Shown here: positions 18,407-27,962 of the stretch, piece by piece
Numbering within the stretch: the first letter of the stretch is position 1
How the letters are laid out: every line of letters starts with the position of its first letter
NCBI GenBank assembly: GCA_965247125.1
Contig: CBDFGO010000002.1
Coordinates: 558,001-622,000, forward strand
Length of the DNA stretch: 64,000 bases
Source of the DNA: CALBJU01 sp965247125
Lineage (GTDB): Bacteria; Bacteroidota; Rhodothermia; Rhodothermales; UBA10348
Reading direction: 5' to 3'
Program-made: the position numbers and the translations under genes
The notes under the pieces: model-generated
What the model saw: the letters and a program-made list of their open reading frames with translations, nothing else
What the model was told of the DNA's origin: nothing
Database searches by the model: none

Positions 18407-19006
18407 TTACTTGCAAAGAAAATCAGAATAGGATATTTCCACGAGATCCTGCTCGGAGATCTCAAAAAGCTCCATGAATTGGCGGCACTGCGTGGTCAGC
18501 TCCCCTTCATCCCGGGATCCATCCGAATCGATAGCCTCGATTTCAATAAACAATCCCAACCCATCCACGTCGTCCAGATGAATCTTTACGTTTTGGTCGA
18601 ACCAGATTTCCCGACGCTTCGAGACAACGACTTTGACCCCCAGTGATGCTGCCAGAACTTCTTTGAGAGCCGGATCGGGATCGACCCGGTAGAGGAGCAC
18701 TTCCGATTTCTTCGGCCCCGCCATGTTCGAGCGCCGATAAAAAATCAGCGTGTTTTCGATGTTGCCCTCTCGAAGCTTGAGTCGACCCTCCGGCACATTG
18801 AAATAAGTGTCCGTCTGATGATCTTCACCAACCCTGTGGGCCTTGCGCTCTTTGAGAATCGCGCGAACCTGGCGGTGATCGGTTGTCCGGGCCTTGATCT
18901 CAACATTTAGTCGTGCACCCCCGCCGTCCCTGGTATGCGAAAATTGCTCTACTGTCTCGATAGCTCTTCGCGGACGATTCTCCGAATGACTTCGGTGTTG
19001 CGCCAT
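18407..19006 (-). CDS. CYTH domain protein (class IV adenylate cyclase / thiamine triphosphatase-like)
   Basis: The 199-residue product has a CYTH-type core beginning near residue 34 with VEIKAR (the E-x-K signature). It continues with TDTYFNVPEGRLKLREG and the acidic strand GLGLFIEIEAI. Members bind triphosphates with divalent metal and hydrolyse or cyclise them. The first ~32 residues are probably not part of the domain, but no ATG, GTG or TTG lies in frame nearer to it. The start overlaps the VKOR-DsbA gene by 58 nt. The exact activity is unknown. Confidence 0.75.
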   Translation of the reverse strand: MAQHRSHSENRPRRAIETVEQFSHTRDGGGARLNVEIKARTTDHRQVRAILKERKAHRVGEDHQTDTYFNVPEGRLKLREGNIENTLIFYRRSNMAGPKKSEVLLYRVDPDPALKEVLAASLGVKVVVSKRREIWFDQNVKIHLDDVDGLGLFIEIEAIDSDGSRDEGELTTQCRQFMELFEISEQDLVEISYSDFLCK

Positions 19007-20214
19007 TGACTGACTTTTCGACCGTTGATATACAGAGTCGGCGTCGAATTAACCTGTGCATCTCGTCCACTGGCCAGGTCAGACAGGACACGTTCGTGAA
19101 CATCCGCTCGGTTTACACATGCCGCGAACTCTCCCACATCCCATCCGAGATCTTCTACGATTCGTGCCGTCAGCTGCGACCCAAGAATTCCCTGGTTTCG
19201 AAACAACTCGTCATGAAAACCCCAAAAATCTCCGAATTCTTGCGCGCAAACACCCGCTTTTGCCGCATTGCCGGCCTGCGGGTGTATTTGAGATGACATG
19301 CTGACGTTAATGGAGCTATCCAGGGGGTAATTCATAAAGATGAATTTTACATCGTCCCGAAATTCAAACAGCGTCGGACGAAGGTGAAACGCGGATTGCC
19401 CGCATGCCGGACACTGAAAATCAGCAAATTCCACCACGGTGAGTTCGGCCTCAGGATTGCCCCAGACGGAGGCATTGGGGTCTGTTTTCACGTCAATCGG
19501 CACCTGCCGAAAATGTCCGTTCACCGCCAGATCGTAATCAAAACCACTGGTGCCCGTAATGTCTCGCTGCTGGTTGAGGCCGACCGCGTATCCGATTCCG
19601 AAAACAACGGCGACGATGCCCCCGGTCTTCACAAGTTTTGGTGAGAACCCCAATGCCTCCGCTTTTCCGCGGACGGCGGCCACATACGTTCCAAGAAACG
19701 CGACCCAGCCGCCAAGGCCGAATCCAAGCCCTTTCCCGAGCGAAAACGCGACACCGAAATTGGCGACGTACATACCGACACAAACGATGCACAGGACACC
19801 GAGCTCATACAACTGATAGGCTTTCAGAAACGTGAAGAGAACGGCGCCTATTGCAAGTACGAACGAGATCGCGATATAGGGTGCAGAGTTACCCCTGTTT
19901 TCTGATGTCGCCCCCAGAAGTGCCGAGAGGCCTGCAACGATGTAGAACAGAAAACCGAACCATGCGACGGGTACACCGAACAATTTTGCATAACTGGACG
20001 CATTTGCCAGATCACAGTTGATCCACTCATTTATCGTGCATCCACTCGCTTCAACCAGTCCCTGGCTGTCGATGTTGTACGTCAGGTTCGTGGCGTAATA
20101 CGCCAATGCGGCTCCCAAAGCCGCAAAAACCACGGTGACCCACAACATTTTTTGATTCAGGCCGGGTTGCGATGCTCTTGCGCCCCGTTCTTTGCGTCGA
20201 TTCGATTTGGACAT
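18949..20214 (-). CDS. VKOR-DsbA fusion, disulfide bond formation protein
   Basis: The 421-residue membrane protein starts with a VKOR domain of several helices carrying loop cysteines C59 and C67 and the redox pair C142-I-V-C145. After a further helix (about 197-213) comes a DsbA-like thioredoxin domain with C268-P-A-C271 and a cis-Pro loop in NSTPTLYING. Such fusions pass electrons from substrate thiols through the thioredoxin domain to VKOR and quinone, replacing DsbA plus DsbB. All four VKOR cysteines and the CPAC are present. Confidence 0.92.
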   Translation of the reverse strand: MSKSNRRKERGARASQPGLNQKMLWVTVVFAALGAALAYYATNLTYNIDSQGLVEASGCTINEWINCDLANASSYAKLFGVPVAWFGFLFYIVAGLSALLGATSENRGNSAPYIAISFVLAIGAVLFTFLKAYQLYELGVLCIVCVGMYVANFGVAFSLGKGLGFGLGGWVAFLGTYVAAVRGKAEALGFSPKLVKTGGIVAVVFGIGYAVGLNQQRDITGTSGFDYDLAVNGHFRQVPIDVKTDPNASVWGNPEAELTVVEFADFQCPACGQSAFHLRPTLFEFRDDVKFIFMNYPLDSSINVSMSSQIHPQAGNAAKAGVCAQEFGDFWGFHDELFRNQGILGSQLTARIVEDLGWDVGEFAACVNRADVHERVLSDLASGRDAQVNSTPTLYINGRKVSQWRNTEVIRRIVREELSRQ

Positions 20215-20253
20215 GATTCAGAGTTTGAGCGGAGAAAGGAAAAGTTGGGCTGT

Positions 20254-20691
20254 TCAGTCAGGTTCTACCGAACGCCGCATGAAGCTCGCGGATTCCGGAC
20301 ACAGACAACGAAATTCTTCGGAGGCTCGAAGGGCGGGAGGAGCTTCGTCCCTCGCGATCAATTTAAAGCCCAGCCGGGCGAAGAACGACTCCGCAGTCTC
20401 CGTCAGCAAGTACAGATCTCGATGTTCCGATGCGATGAGGGCAGACGCGATCTGTTTGCCCAACCCCAGGCCCTGGCGCGCCGGATCGACGACAACGCTA
20501 CGGAGCAGGCCATCCTCGCCGTGCCGTTCAACAACACCCGCTGCGACAACTATACCCTGGTCTCGAATAACCAGGAATGAGTCCAGAATTTCTGCGACAC
20601 CCTCCGTCGGAAGATGTGCTTTTGATAAAAGAGTAACGATGCGATCCAGATCAGCAGCCTTGGCGCCAGCGGTATCGAATGTTTTCGTCAC
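20254..20691 (-). CDS. GNAT N-acetyltransferase, ArsN2-like
   Basis: A GTG at 20691 forms a GTGA overlap with the stop of the upstream gene and gives about 145 residues; an ATG at 20751 is the alternative. The protein has the ArsN2 pattern: LPTEGV near the start, the acetyl-CoA loop VVVDPARQGLGLGKQI, and a C-terminal EFRCLCPESASFM block. Relatives lie in arsenic resistance loci and acetylate arsenical or phosphinothricin-like compounds. No ars operon gene is nearby, so the substrate here is open. Confidence 0.78.
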   Translation of the reverse strand: MTKTFDTAGAKAADLDRIVTLLSKAHLPTEGVAEILDSFLVIRDQGIVVAAGVVERHGEDGLLRSVVVDPARQGLGLGKQIASALIASEHRDLYLLTETAESFFARLGFKLIARDEAPPALRASEEFRCLCPESASFMRRSVEPD

Positions 20692-21926
20692 CAACTGACT
20701 TTCGCCGACTGCAATGTAGAGGGCTTGTCTTCCTGGCCGGGTTCGGTCCACAACATGAGCACGTCGTCCCCCGCGCGCTCCATCCGCGGATATCCAGCCG
20801 CTCGACCCGTGGACGAGTTGGATACGCGAATCTGATCTTCCATTGTTCCATCCTTGCGAACGGTACGGACCAGAATTCCAGACTGTTCTGAACCTCCTCC
20901 TTCCATCCAGGCGATGATTAGTTCGTCTCTGGAGCGCATGCGGACCGCTACGCGGCCGGTTGGTCTGCCAAGATCGATGCGAACAGGCTCCGTGAATGAA
21001 TCGCCTCCCGACTCCGAGAACGAAACCAGGACCGTCGGCTCATTTCCTGCCATGGTGAACCAGCCAACGCCAAGCGTTCCATCCAGATAATCGGATGAAG
21101 GGCCGTTTACAGGGCACGCTTCGATCATCCACCCGTCCTCGTGCAGCGGCTGGGGATCCTGCCAGGAGCCGTTTTCAAAACGAGCGACGGCAATGTCCCT
21201 CATCTCGCCCTCAGATCGGTCCCTGTAAAACGCTACGAACTCCGATCCCCCGGTCCTGACCATGGTCGTCGGACAACAATCGCATGCTCGGCTGTCAAGA
21301 TTCCATTCTATTCCCAGCGTTCCATCGGCGGAAACGAATCGTGCGTGCACGGACATTTCGTTTTCTCCTGTTGCGTAGCGATTGCCGTCTAACCACGTGG
21401 TCATGAATCCGTCTGCAGCCGGGACGATGCTCACGAAGCCGTGCTCCGAGGGGGAACGGTCATCGTGCAGCCAGGCTTCCTCGCTCCAGGATTCGCCGCT
21501 ATTTGTAGATAGCACATATCGCACTCCGTACGCATACCGGGTATCTCCAAGTCGTTCCAGCCAGTGCGCCATCATTGTGCCCGAGTCGGAGACGGCGAGA
21601 GACGGAACGTCGGCCCAGTTGACGAACCAGTCGTCCCCGTGTGCTATTTCTGATTTGGGTGACCATGAACCGCCAGTGTAGCGTGAGAAATACATCCGGG
21701 AGTCTTCTTCGAAACGTTCAATCCACGACGCCAGGACCGCGCCATCGGGGCCCCTTGTAAGATGGGGCTCGCCTGCCTTGCCCTCGGTTGGAAACGAGAT
21801 CCGCTCAACGTTGGCAAGCTTCGGTGGTTGATCCGTGTTCCCGGTCGCTTCCGCGCATCCTATCAGTACGCAGGCGGATAGCGCAATGGTCAGGACTGAA
21901 CTAATAACCGTCGAGCTTCGATTCAT
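20688..21926 (-). CDS. Lipoprotein with BNR/sialidase-like beta-propeller repeats
   Basis: Starting at the ATG at 21926 gives a lipoprotein signal peptide with lipobox LIGC about 20 residues in. An earlier ATG at 21992 adds an unlikely leader. The mature part has repeated strand motifs with SxDxG-like turns (STNSGESW, SESGGDSF), as in BNR propellers. It also has a CDCC motif and the pair ACPVNGP, shared by a family of uncharacterised Bacteroidota lipoproteins. No sialidase Arg triad was confirmed, so enzymatic activity is not claimed. It overlaps both neighbours by 4 nt. Confidence 0.75.
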   Translation of the reverse strand: MNRSSTVISSVLTIALSACVLIGCAEATGNTDQPPKLANVERISFPTEGKAGEPHLTRGPDGAVLASWIERFEEDSRMYFSRYTGGSWSPKSEIAHGDDWFVNWADVPSLAVSDSGTMMAHWLERLGDTRYAYGVRYVLSTNSGESWSEEAWLHDDRSPSEHGFVSIVPAADGFMTTWLDGNRYATGENEMSVHARFVSADGTLGIEWNLDSRACDCCPTTMVRTGGSEFVAFYRDRSEGEMRDIAVARFENGSWQDPQPLHEDGWMIEACPVNGPSSDYLDGTLGVGWFTMAGNEPTVLVSFSESGGDSFTEPVRIDLGRPTGRVAVRMRSRDELIIAWMEGGGSEQSGILVRTVRKDGTMEDQIRVSNSSTGRAAGYPRMERAGDDVLMLWTEPGQEDKPSTLQSAKVSW

Positions 21927-22372
21927 CTTCCGTACCCACTGTCTATGGCTCCCATAATATCCGGAGGCGTCCATCCCGGTGGTTTCATCCACTTTCCGTC
22001 GTCGCGACGGTAACTTCCTTCGCTGAACTTGCGAAGATTGGAAGCATCCACCTCCTGCAGAATGGGGTCATCATCGATTCCGAAAGAGATCAAGGTTCCA
22101 ATTGTGACGACCGATATATCTGCGCATCCGTCCACTACTTCTTTAAGGTCCACTTCTCCCGGCGCGCTGTACTGTAGACCCTCTTCTGTCAAGAGGGTAC
22201 CCTCTATTTCGACGCTTACTCCAAGGGCATCAACGGTTTCCAGGGCTTCTTCAAGAATCAGCTTGGCGCGCAGAATGCGTATTTTTTCATCCGGAATGGT
22301 GGCGATTTCGGGGGTGTCCTGGCCGACCTTCTGCATGAAGGTTTTGACGCGGTTATAGTGAGGAGTCGGCAT
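21923..22372 (-). CDS. MazG/PRA-PH-like nucleoside triphosphate pyrophosphohydrolase
   Basis: This 149-residue protein starts at the ATG at 22372; longer readings extend into unrelated sequence. It has the all-alpha NTP pyrophosphatase pattern, with acidic residues in ILEEALETVDAL and the second metal site in VDGCADISVV. Family members hydrolyse NTPs or related nucleotides to the monophosphate plus pyrophosphate. The stop overlaps the start of the following lipoprotein gene by 4 nt. The substrate is not predictable. Confidence 0.78.
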   Translation of the reverse strand: MPTPHYNRVKTFMQKVGQDTPEIATIPDEKIRILRAKLILEEALETVDALGVSVEIEGTLLTEEGLQYSAPGEVDLKEVVDGCADISVVTIGTLISFGIDDDPILQEVDASNLRKFSEGSYRRDDGKWMKPPGWTPPDIMGAIDSGYGR

Positions 22373-22434
22373 GAAAGAAATTGGTTCGGTCGGTTCGAGA
22401 TGATGTATGATCAATCGTGAAATCAACCGTGAAA

Positions 22435-23796
22435 TTACCTGCTTGTTTCGACTTTTCCGAGGGGTGCTTTTGCCGATCCCGGCCACACGCGAGAGACTCC
22501 ATACAGAACCCTGATCAGGATCCACACGCTGGTTACCAGCCAGATCGCAGACAGACTCAGGCCGATCACCGCGCCCACTAGATAGAGTAATCCCACACTG
22601 ACAAGTGTCGCCACCGTTGTCGCGTTCCGAAGGAATCGAAAATCTCCCGTCCCCCAATGAATGCCGTCGGTGCCAAAGGCCAGGGCGTTCAGGGGTTGAA
22701 ATAAGAGGGCGATGAGCCACGGCTTCGAAAACACTTCCCTCGCCGATTCAGGCACGAGTAGAGAAGCAATAGAGTCTTCCCCGAAATACATCACGATCAA
22801 CAGCAGACATCCAAAGCCAAAAGAAAATTCGAGAATGGTCCTGGCCACTTTTCGAACCACCTTAACGCGCTGATCCCCGAAAAAGAATCCGACAAGACTC
22901 TGGCCGGCGATGGCGAACGCGTCAAGAAAAAGGGCCGTAAAGAGCCAGAACTGGCGAATGGCCTGATGTGCGGCACCTGCGTCAGCCCCGAGCAAAGTTG
23001 CCTCGCGCGTGGCAACGAGGAGAAACGCGGTCAACATACCGGTACGGACAAACAGATCGCCCCCGATCCGGAACATGCGACCCACCTTTTGCCACTGCCA
23101 GGCCAGGTGGGCCTGCAACGTCCGTCTGACCACAATCAGCGTAATAATGGCTCCAACCCATTGAGAAATGGCCGTCGCGACCGCTGCACCCTCAATTCCC
23201 ATGGCCTCGATGGGGCCCGCACCAAAGATGAGCACTGCGTCCAGCAGAATATTCAGCGCGTTGACCGTGACGGCAATCCAGAGGGGAATCATCATCCGCT
23301 CAACCCCACGCAGGGCGCCGAAACCAGCGATAGTGATCAGGATCGCCGGCGACCCAATCCACCTGATGGTCGTGTAGCTGACCGCGGCGGTCTGAATGTC
23401 CCCCGTTGCTCCCAGTAACGCGGTAACAGTCGACGTGAGGGGCCAGAAGGCGAGCGCGGCGACGACACCCATGATCGCCGACAAGGTCATCGCCATGCCG
23501 CACACTTCTCCGGTTTTTTGGTGCTCTCCTCTGCCATGGGACTGCGCTACATCCGTTTGCGTCGCGACACCCAGGAAGTTGAAGATCCAGAAGATGGACG
23601 ACAGAACCATCGTACCCACGCCGAGCGCCGCCAGCTCTGTCGCGCCGAGCCGCGATACAAAGGCGGTGTCGACCAGGCCTGTCAACGGTTCAGCAACCAG
23701 AGAAAACAGGACAGGGATCGAAAGGTGTAGAAGCGTTCGATGCGGAGCCGACTCGAATGGATGGGCTTTGGGGCTGGGAGTTTCGGTTGTCGCCAA
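22435..23796 (-). CDS. MATE family efflux transporter (DinF-like)
   Basis: The 453-residue protein has twelve hydrophobic segments and the MATE N-terminal pattern SIPVLFSLVAEPLTGLVDTAFVSRLGATELAALGVG. Such transporters export cationic drugs or toxic metabolites using H+ or Na+ gradients. It lies 62 nt upstream of the PRA-PH gene on the same strand and could share its transcript. It is divergent from the TonB receptor. Confidence 0.9.
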   Translation of the reverse strand: MATTETPSPKAHPFESAPHRTLLHLSIPVLFSLVAEPLTGLVDTAFVSRLGATELAALGVGTMVLSSIFWIFNFLGVATQTDVAQSHGRGEHQKTGEVCGMAMTLSAIMGVVAALAFWPLTSTVTALLGATGDIQTAAVSYTTIRWIGSPAILITIAGFGALRGVERMMIPLWIAVTVNALNILLDAVLIFGAGPIEAMGIEGAAVATAISQWVGAIITLIVVRRTLQAHLAWQWQKVGRMFRIGGDLFVRTGMLTAFLLVATREATLLGADAGAAHQAIRQFWLFTALFLDAFAIAGQSLVGFFFGDQRVKVVRKVARTILEFSFGFGCLLLIVMYFGEDSIASLLVPESAREVFSKPWLIALLFQPLNALAFGTDGIHWGTGDFRFLRNATTVATLVSVGLLYLVGAVIGLSLSAIWLVTSVWILIRVLYGVSRVWPGSAKAPLGKVETSR

Positions 23797-23922
23797 GTAA
23801 GGGATGAAGTCAGGGGCAGAAAGGAAGACGAAGCCAAAAACTACGAAACGCTTCCTGGTAACCCTTCGATTCGGTCCGAGCTATCGGTCATTTCCCCGAA
23901 TTTGAACCTTCATACCGACATT

Positions 23923-23954
23923 CATCCTTATATATTGGCATCCTTATATATTGG
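23923..23954. repeat. Perfect 16-bp tandem duplication upstream of the TonB receptor
   Basis: CATCCTTATATATTGG is present twice with no spacer (23923-23938 and 23939-23954). It sits 78 bp before the receptor ATG and contains TATATATTGG, which resembles a Bacteroidota -7 element. It may be a duplicated promoter or operator. Confidence 0.6.
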
Positions 23955-24032
23955 TTCGATGGCCTGGATTCTATGACTTCCGGTTCATCGCAGGTCCCGG
24001 CATCGGCCAAATATCTCGAATTTTCCGTTTTT

Positions 24033-26876
24033 ATGAAGCGTTTCAGCTCTTTTTTGGTCGTTTTCGACATCGTTCTGTCGGCATTCCTGCTTTCCGGCAC
24101 GGCGCGTGCCCAATCTCCTGTTACCGTGAGTGGGATCGTTACGGATGCTGAATCTGATGAAGTGTTGGTGGGCGCGAATGTTCATTTTATCGGGGTAGTG
24201 GATACGGGCGCTGCGACCGACCTGGCGGGCCGATATTCTCTGCTGCTGCCGACGGGCACCTATCGGGTAGAAGTCACATTCATCGGATACGATTCATGGA
24301 TGAAGGAGGACTACGTTGTCACATCGGAGAGTCAGGTTCTGGATGTGCGACTTGACCCGGGCAGCCAGCTTATCAATCCCATTACGATTACTGCGTCACG
24401 CAAACCGGAGCGGCTCCTGGATTCGCCCGCATCGATCATCGTGCTCGAGCCCAGAGAACTGGAGTCCAGAACGGCACTCACGGCGGCGTCCCACCTGACG
24501 TCGGTGCCTGCTCTGGATCTGGTGACCACCGGACTCGTCTCCTCCCGTATCGCGATTCGAGGATTCAACGATAATCTTTCGAGCTCTCTGCTGACGATGG
24601 TAGACAACCGAATAGCCAGCGCTCCTTCCGTCAGGCTCACTGCCCTACAGCTCATTCCGATGACGAACGGGGATATCGACCAGATTGAAGTGGTCACCGG
24701 GCCCGCGTCCGCGTTGTACGGCCCCAATGCTGCCAATGGAGTGATCCACATGCTCACGAAGAGCCCCTTTCAATCTCAGGGTACTTCCCTCAGCCTCGCA
24801 GCTGGCCAGCAAGACGTTCTTCTAGGCTCAATCCGGCACGCGGGGACTCTCGGGCGCAGGTTTGGCTACAAGGTGTCCGCCCAATATTACACGGGAAACG
24901 AGTATGAGTATTCTGATCCTGAGGAGCTGCTGGCCCGGAGCCAGGCCCTGACGGCCGGAGCCCGTGCAGACACTCTCTTGATTGGGGCCCGGGATTTTGA
25001 CGTACGCAACCTGGCGCTGAATACGCGCCTGGACTACCTCTTCCCCTCGGGAGCTTCCCTGATCCTGAGCGCCGGCATGACGCGGGGAAATAATATTGAA
25101 ATTACTCCCACCGGGGCGGCACAGGTCGAAAACGCGAGAATCAGTTACGGGCAGCTCAGGTTTCAGTCAGGGCGATTCTTCGCACAGGCATACGGGAATC
25201 TGATGAACTCCGGTACGTCCTATTTCCTCCGAACCGGAGAAATTTTTCGAGATGTCTCTCGCCTGTTTGTAGCGCAGGTTCAGCACTACACTGAGGTTTC
25301 GGCCGGCCAGCGCTTTACGTACGGTCTGGACGCATTCTACACGCTGCCCGAAGGAGAGGGCACGATCAGCGGCCGGAACGAAGACAGCGATAATGTCAGT
25401 GAGGTCGGTATCTATCTGCAGTCCGAAACGAGGGTCAATCGTCGTTTGAGTCTTCATGGTGCGGCGCGCGTCGACTATCACGATAAACTGGACACCTACA
25501 CCTTCTCTCCGCGCGCCGCAATCGTTTTCAAACCGGCCGAGGCTCACACGGCCCGCGTAACATACAATCAGGCGTTTCGCACTCCCCTCCCGAACGATTT
25601 GTTCTCGGACATCCTGGGCCGAGCGGATTTCTTTACACTCGGCCAACTCGAGCCGCTCCTTGGATTCGCACCCACGACCGACCTGCGTGTGCAGGGCATG
25701 GTCGACGGATTTTCGTTCCAGAACGGAGCAAACGGTGCGCCTCGCTTCCGGTCTCCTTTTGCGCCGCTCGACCCTCGAGGGCTCAGTACTTCCGACTATA
25801 TCGATCTGCACGATCCTACGTTTACCAACTTGATGTGGGATGTTGCCAGACAATCGACCGTGGCCGGCCTGGCGGACAATCTCGTAGCGCAGGGTATCAT
25901 CGATGTCGCGGACGCCGCTGCGATCTCCAACGCGCTCGACGAAGTGCTCCCTACGATTCTCACGAACGTGACGAATGCGCTGCAGTTACTCGATCTGGAT
26001 TCGCAGGCGTTCGTTCCGGTTTCGGGGGTGAAGGACTTTCCAAAGTTGAAAGTCACCCGCACCAGAACGCTGGAAGCCGGTTACAAGGGATTGATCGGGC
26101 GCAGAATAGTCGTCAGCGTCGATCTGTATCACACGCAGGTCAGCAATTTTCTGGGTCCGTTTGTCGTGGGTACGCCAAATGTATTCCTGGACGGCCCTTC
26201 GCTCCATTCGGAGCTCATCGAAACGCTTCAAAACGTGTTTGCCGATCCGGGTAATTCAGAGGCGTTGGCAGCCCTCCAGCCCCTGGACGATGCACCCCAG
26301 CTTTTCGGAAATGGAGACGGCGACCCCTCGTCTGAAATTGCGCTGATCGTCGCCACCGGCGTGGCGGGCGCCATTCCATTTGGTACTGTCAGCCCCGATG
26401 AGGCATTCGACCCCACTGCCGTAATGCTCATGCGACAGAATTTCGGCGAGGTCACGGTCAATGGCGCCGACATAAATGTCATGATGTTTCTGAGCCGCCG
26501 TATGCGGGTCGGGGTGATGTACTCGTGGCTCTCAGACAATTTTTTCCGGAATGTCGACGGCGTCGACCATATTGCGCTCAATTCGCCTCGACACAAAGGG
26601 GGAGCTCAATTTTACTACGAATCCGCCGATGGACGGATCGGATTTTCAGTCAGAGGACGGTACGTCGAGGGTTTCCCGGTACGATCGGATGTGTACGTGG
26701 GTGCCGTTGAGGGCTTTTTTGTCGTCGATTCCTCGATGAACTACCGCGTTCCCTTCTCGAAAAACACCCAGGTAAATCTCACGATCCAGAATCTGACGGA
26801 CAACAAGCATCGTGAATTCGTATTCGTCCCCGAAATCGGCCGTTTGGCTCTCCTGCGCCTGACCCACGAATTTTAA
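24033..26876 (+). CDS. TonB-dependent outer membrane receptor with N-terminal carboxypeptidase-regulatory-like domain
   Basis: Starting at the ATG at 24033 gives 947 residues with a signal peptide ending at ARAQS; the ATG at 23973 adds 20 unlikely residues. A CarboxypepD_reg-like domain (about 30-110) precedes the plug, which is marked by IEVVTGPASALYGPNAANGVI. A long beta-barrel follows and ends in an aromatic residue (LTHEF). Such receptors import large nutrients or metal chelates with TonB energy. No SusD partner or anti-sigma gene adjoins it, so the ligand is unknown. It converges with and overlaps the hydrolase by 4 nt. Confidence 0.9.
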   Translation: MKRFSSFLVVFDIVLSAFLLSGTARAQSPVTVSGIVTDAESDEVLVGANVHFIGVVDTGAATDLAGRYSLLLPTGTYRVEVTFIGYDSWMKEDYVVTSESQVLDVRLDPGSQLINPITITASRKPERLLDSPASIIVLEPRELESRTALTAASHLTSVPALDLVTTGLVSSRIAIRGFNDNLSSSLLTMVDNRIASAPSVRLTALQLIPMTNGDIDQIEVVTGPASALYGPNAANGVIHMLTKSPFQSQGTSLSLAAGQQDVLLGSIRHAGTLGRRFGYKVSAQYYTGNEYEYSDPEELLARSQALTAGARADTLLIGARDFDVRNLALNTRLDYLFPSGASLILSAGMTRGNNIEITPTGAAQVENARISYGQLRFQSGRFFAQAYGNLMNSGTSYFLRTGEIFRDVSRLFVAQVQHYTEVSAGQRFTYGLDAFYTLPEGEGTISGRNEDSDNVSEVGIYLQSETRVNRRLSLHGAARVDYHDKLDTYTFSPRAAIVFKPAEAHTARVTYNQAFRTPLPNDLFSDILGRADFFTLGQLEPLLGFAPTTDLRVQGMVDGFSFQNGANGAPRFRSPFAPLDPRGLSTSDYIDLHDPTFTNLMWDVARQSTVAGLADNLVAQGIIDVADAAAISNALDEVLPTILTNVTNALQLLDLDSQAFVPVSGVKDFPKLKVTRTRTLEAGYKGLIGRRIVVSVDLYHTQVSNFLGPFVVGTPNVFLDGPSLHSELIETLQNVFADPGNSEALAALQPLDDAPQLFGNGDGDPSSEIALIVATGVAGAIPFGTVSPDEAFDPTAVMLMRQNFGEVTVNGADINVMMFLSRRMRVGVMYSWLSDNFFRNVDGVDHIALNSPRHKGGAQFYYESADGRIGFSVRGRYVEGFPVRSDVYVGAVEGFFVVDSSMNYRVPFSKNTQVNLTIQNLTDNKHREFVFVPEIGRLALLRLTHEF

Positions 26877-27856
26877 CGATTCTCCGTCGGCGGGCTTCCG
26901 GTGGCCGTTTTAATAAACGATAGCACCCTTTCGGCTACGCGCATGGTGTTTTCCGGACCCAGCGCATCGCCTACGATGACGTGATTACTCGTGTCCAGAG
27001 CACGCGTGACGATCATCGAGTCCTTGAGGGCAGCCCCCAGATCGTCCCATAATCCTATCGAGACGGTCTGATCGATGACCTCATCTGTTGGAGAATAGAC
27101 CATCAGCGTCGGAATCGTGATTTGCGAAAAATCCTGGTGCTGAACGACGTCTACCAGTCCCATCATCTCGAGTAACACCTCGGATCCAAACTGTTGGGTT
27201 CCAGCTTCGTCGTGCAATTCGTTCTGCGTTTCCCACCCGTACGTATCGCCCTCCATTACTTTCAACAGCACCCGCCCCCAGGGCCAGAGCAGCATATTTG
27301 ATTGTGAATTAGCCGGTGCGAGGTTTGGGCTGATCCAGATCTGTGCGGAGATCTTTTCGCTTAGTTCTTCCTGCGCGGTCGCCCACGCCGCTAGCGTAGC
27401 GCCCGTCGACGTGCCGATCAGGATGATCTCTTCGCCAATTTTCTCGGCCACTCGAATGCTCTCGACCGTGTCCTGAATCCACTCATGGGCGGTCGAATTG
27501 CCGAGGGCTCTGCCGTCGCGACCATGACCCGCGAGGCGGGTGTAGAAAAGGTTCGCTCCCAGTTCTGCCGCGATCGAATTCGAGAACGGGTAGGTCTCTT
27601 TACTGCTGGCAGAAAAGCCGTGCAGATAGACGATCGCGAAACGTGTTTTGTGGCCTGTGGAATCCGCCCAGACAATTCGTTTCTGAAGTCCTTCGCGAAT
27701 CCCTTCGACACGATCTTCCTTCTCTGCAAGCCAAGCATTGAGGTCTTGTGGTGGAGAAACCTCCACCCAGCTTTCGTCTACTTTGACCTTCGGACCGGCG
27801 AGTATCAGGAGTACGAGCGCGACGAGGATCAGTATTGTTGTTCGGAATCGTGACAT
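26873..27856 (-). CDS. Membrane-anchored alpha/beta hydrolase
   Basis: The 327-residue protein has an N-terminal hydrophobic anchor (about 7-20) and an alpha/beta hydrolase core. The oxyanion region is VYLHGFSASS, the nucleophile Ser150 sits in GTSTG, an acid is in YSPTDEVID, and the His is in DTSNHVIVGD. Carboxylesterase or lipase-like hydrolysis is expected. The catalytic triad is complete. The substrate is unknown. Confidence 0.82.
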   Translation of the reverse strand: MSRFRTTILILVALVLLILAGPKVKVDESWVEVSPPQDLNAWLAEKEDRVEGIREGLQKRIVWADSTGHKTRFAIVYLHGFSASSKETYPFSNSIAAELGANLFYTRLAGHGRDGRALGNSTAHEWIQDTVESIRVAEKIGEEIILIGTSTGATLAAWATAQEELSEKISAQIWISPNLAPANSQSNMLLWPWGRVLLKVMEGDTYGWETQNELHDEAGTQQFGSEVLLEMMGLVDVVQHQDFSQITIPTLMVYSPTDEVIDQTVSIGLWDDLGAALKDSMIVTRALDTSNHVIVGDALGPENTMRVAERVLSFIKTATGSPPTENR

Positions 27857-27962
27857 TCTTTCCTATTGAAGATTCCATATTGTGGAATGTATTCCACGAG
27901 GTGAACTCTCGTGAAGGCGTACGCGTACAGGAAGTCTCAAATCCTTGTTCCATCCCCGCATC

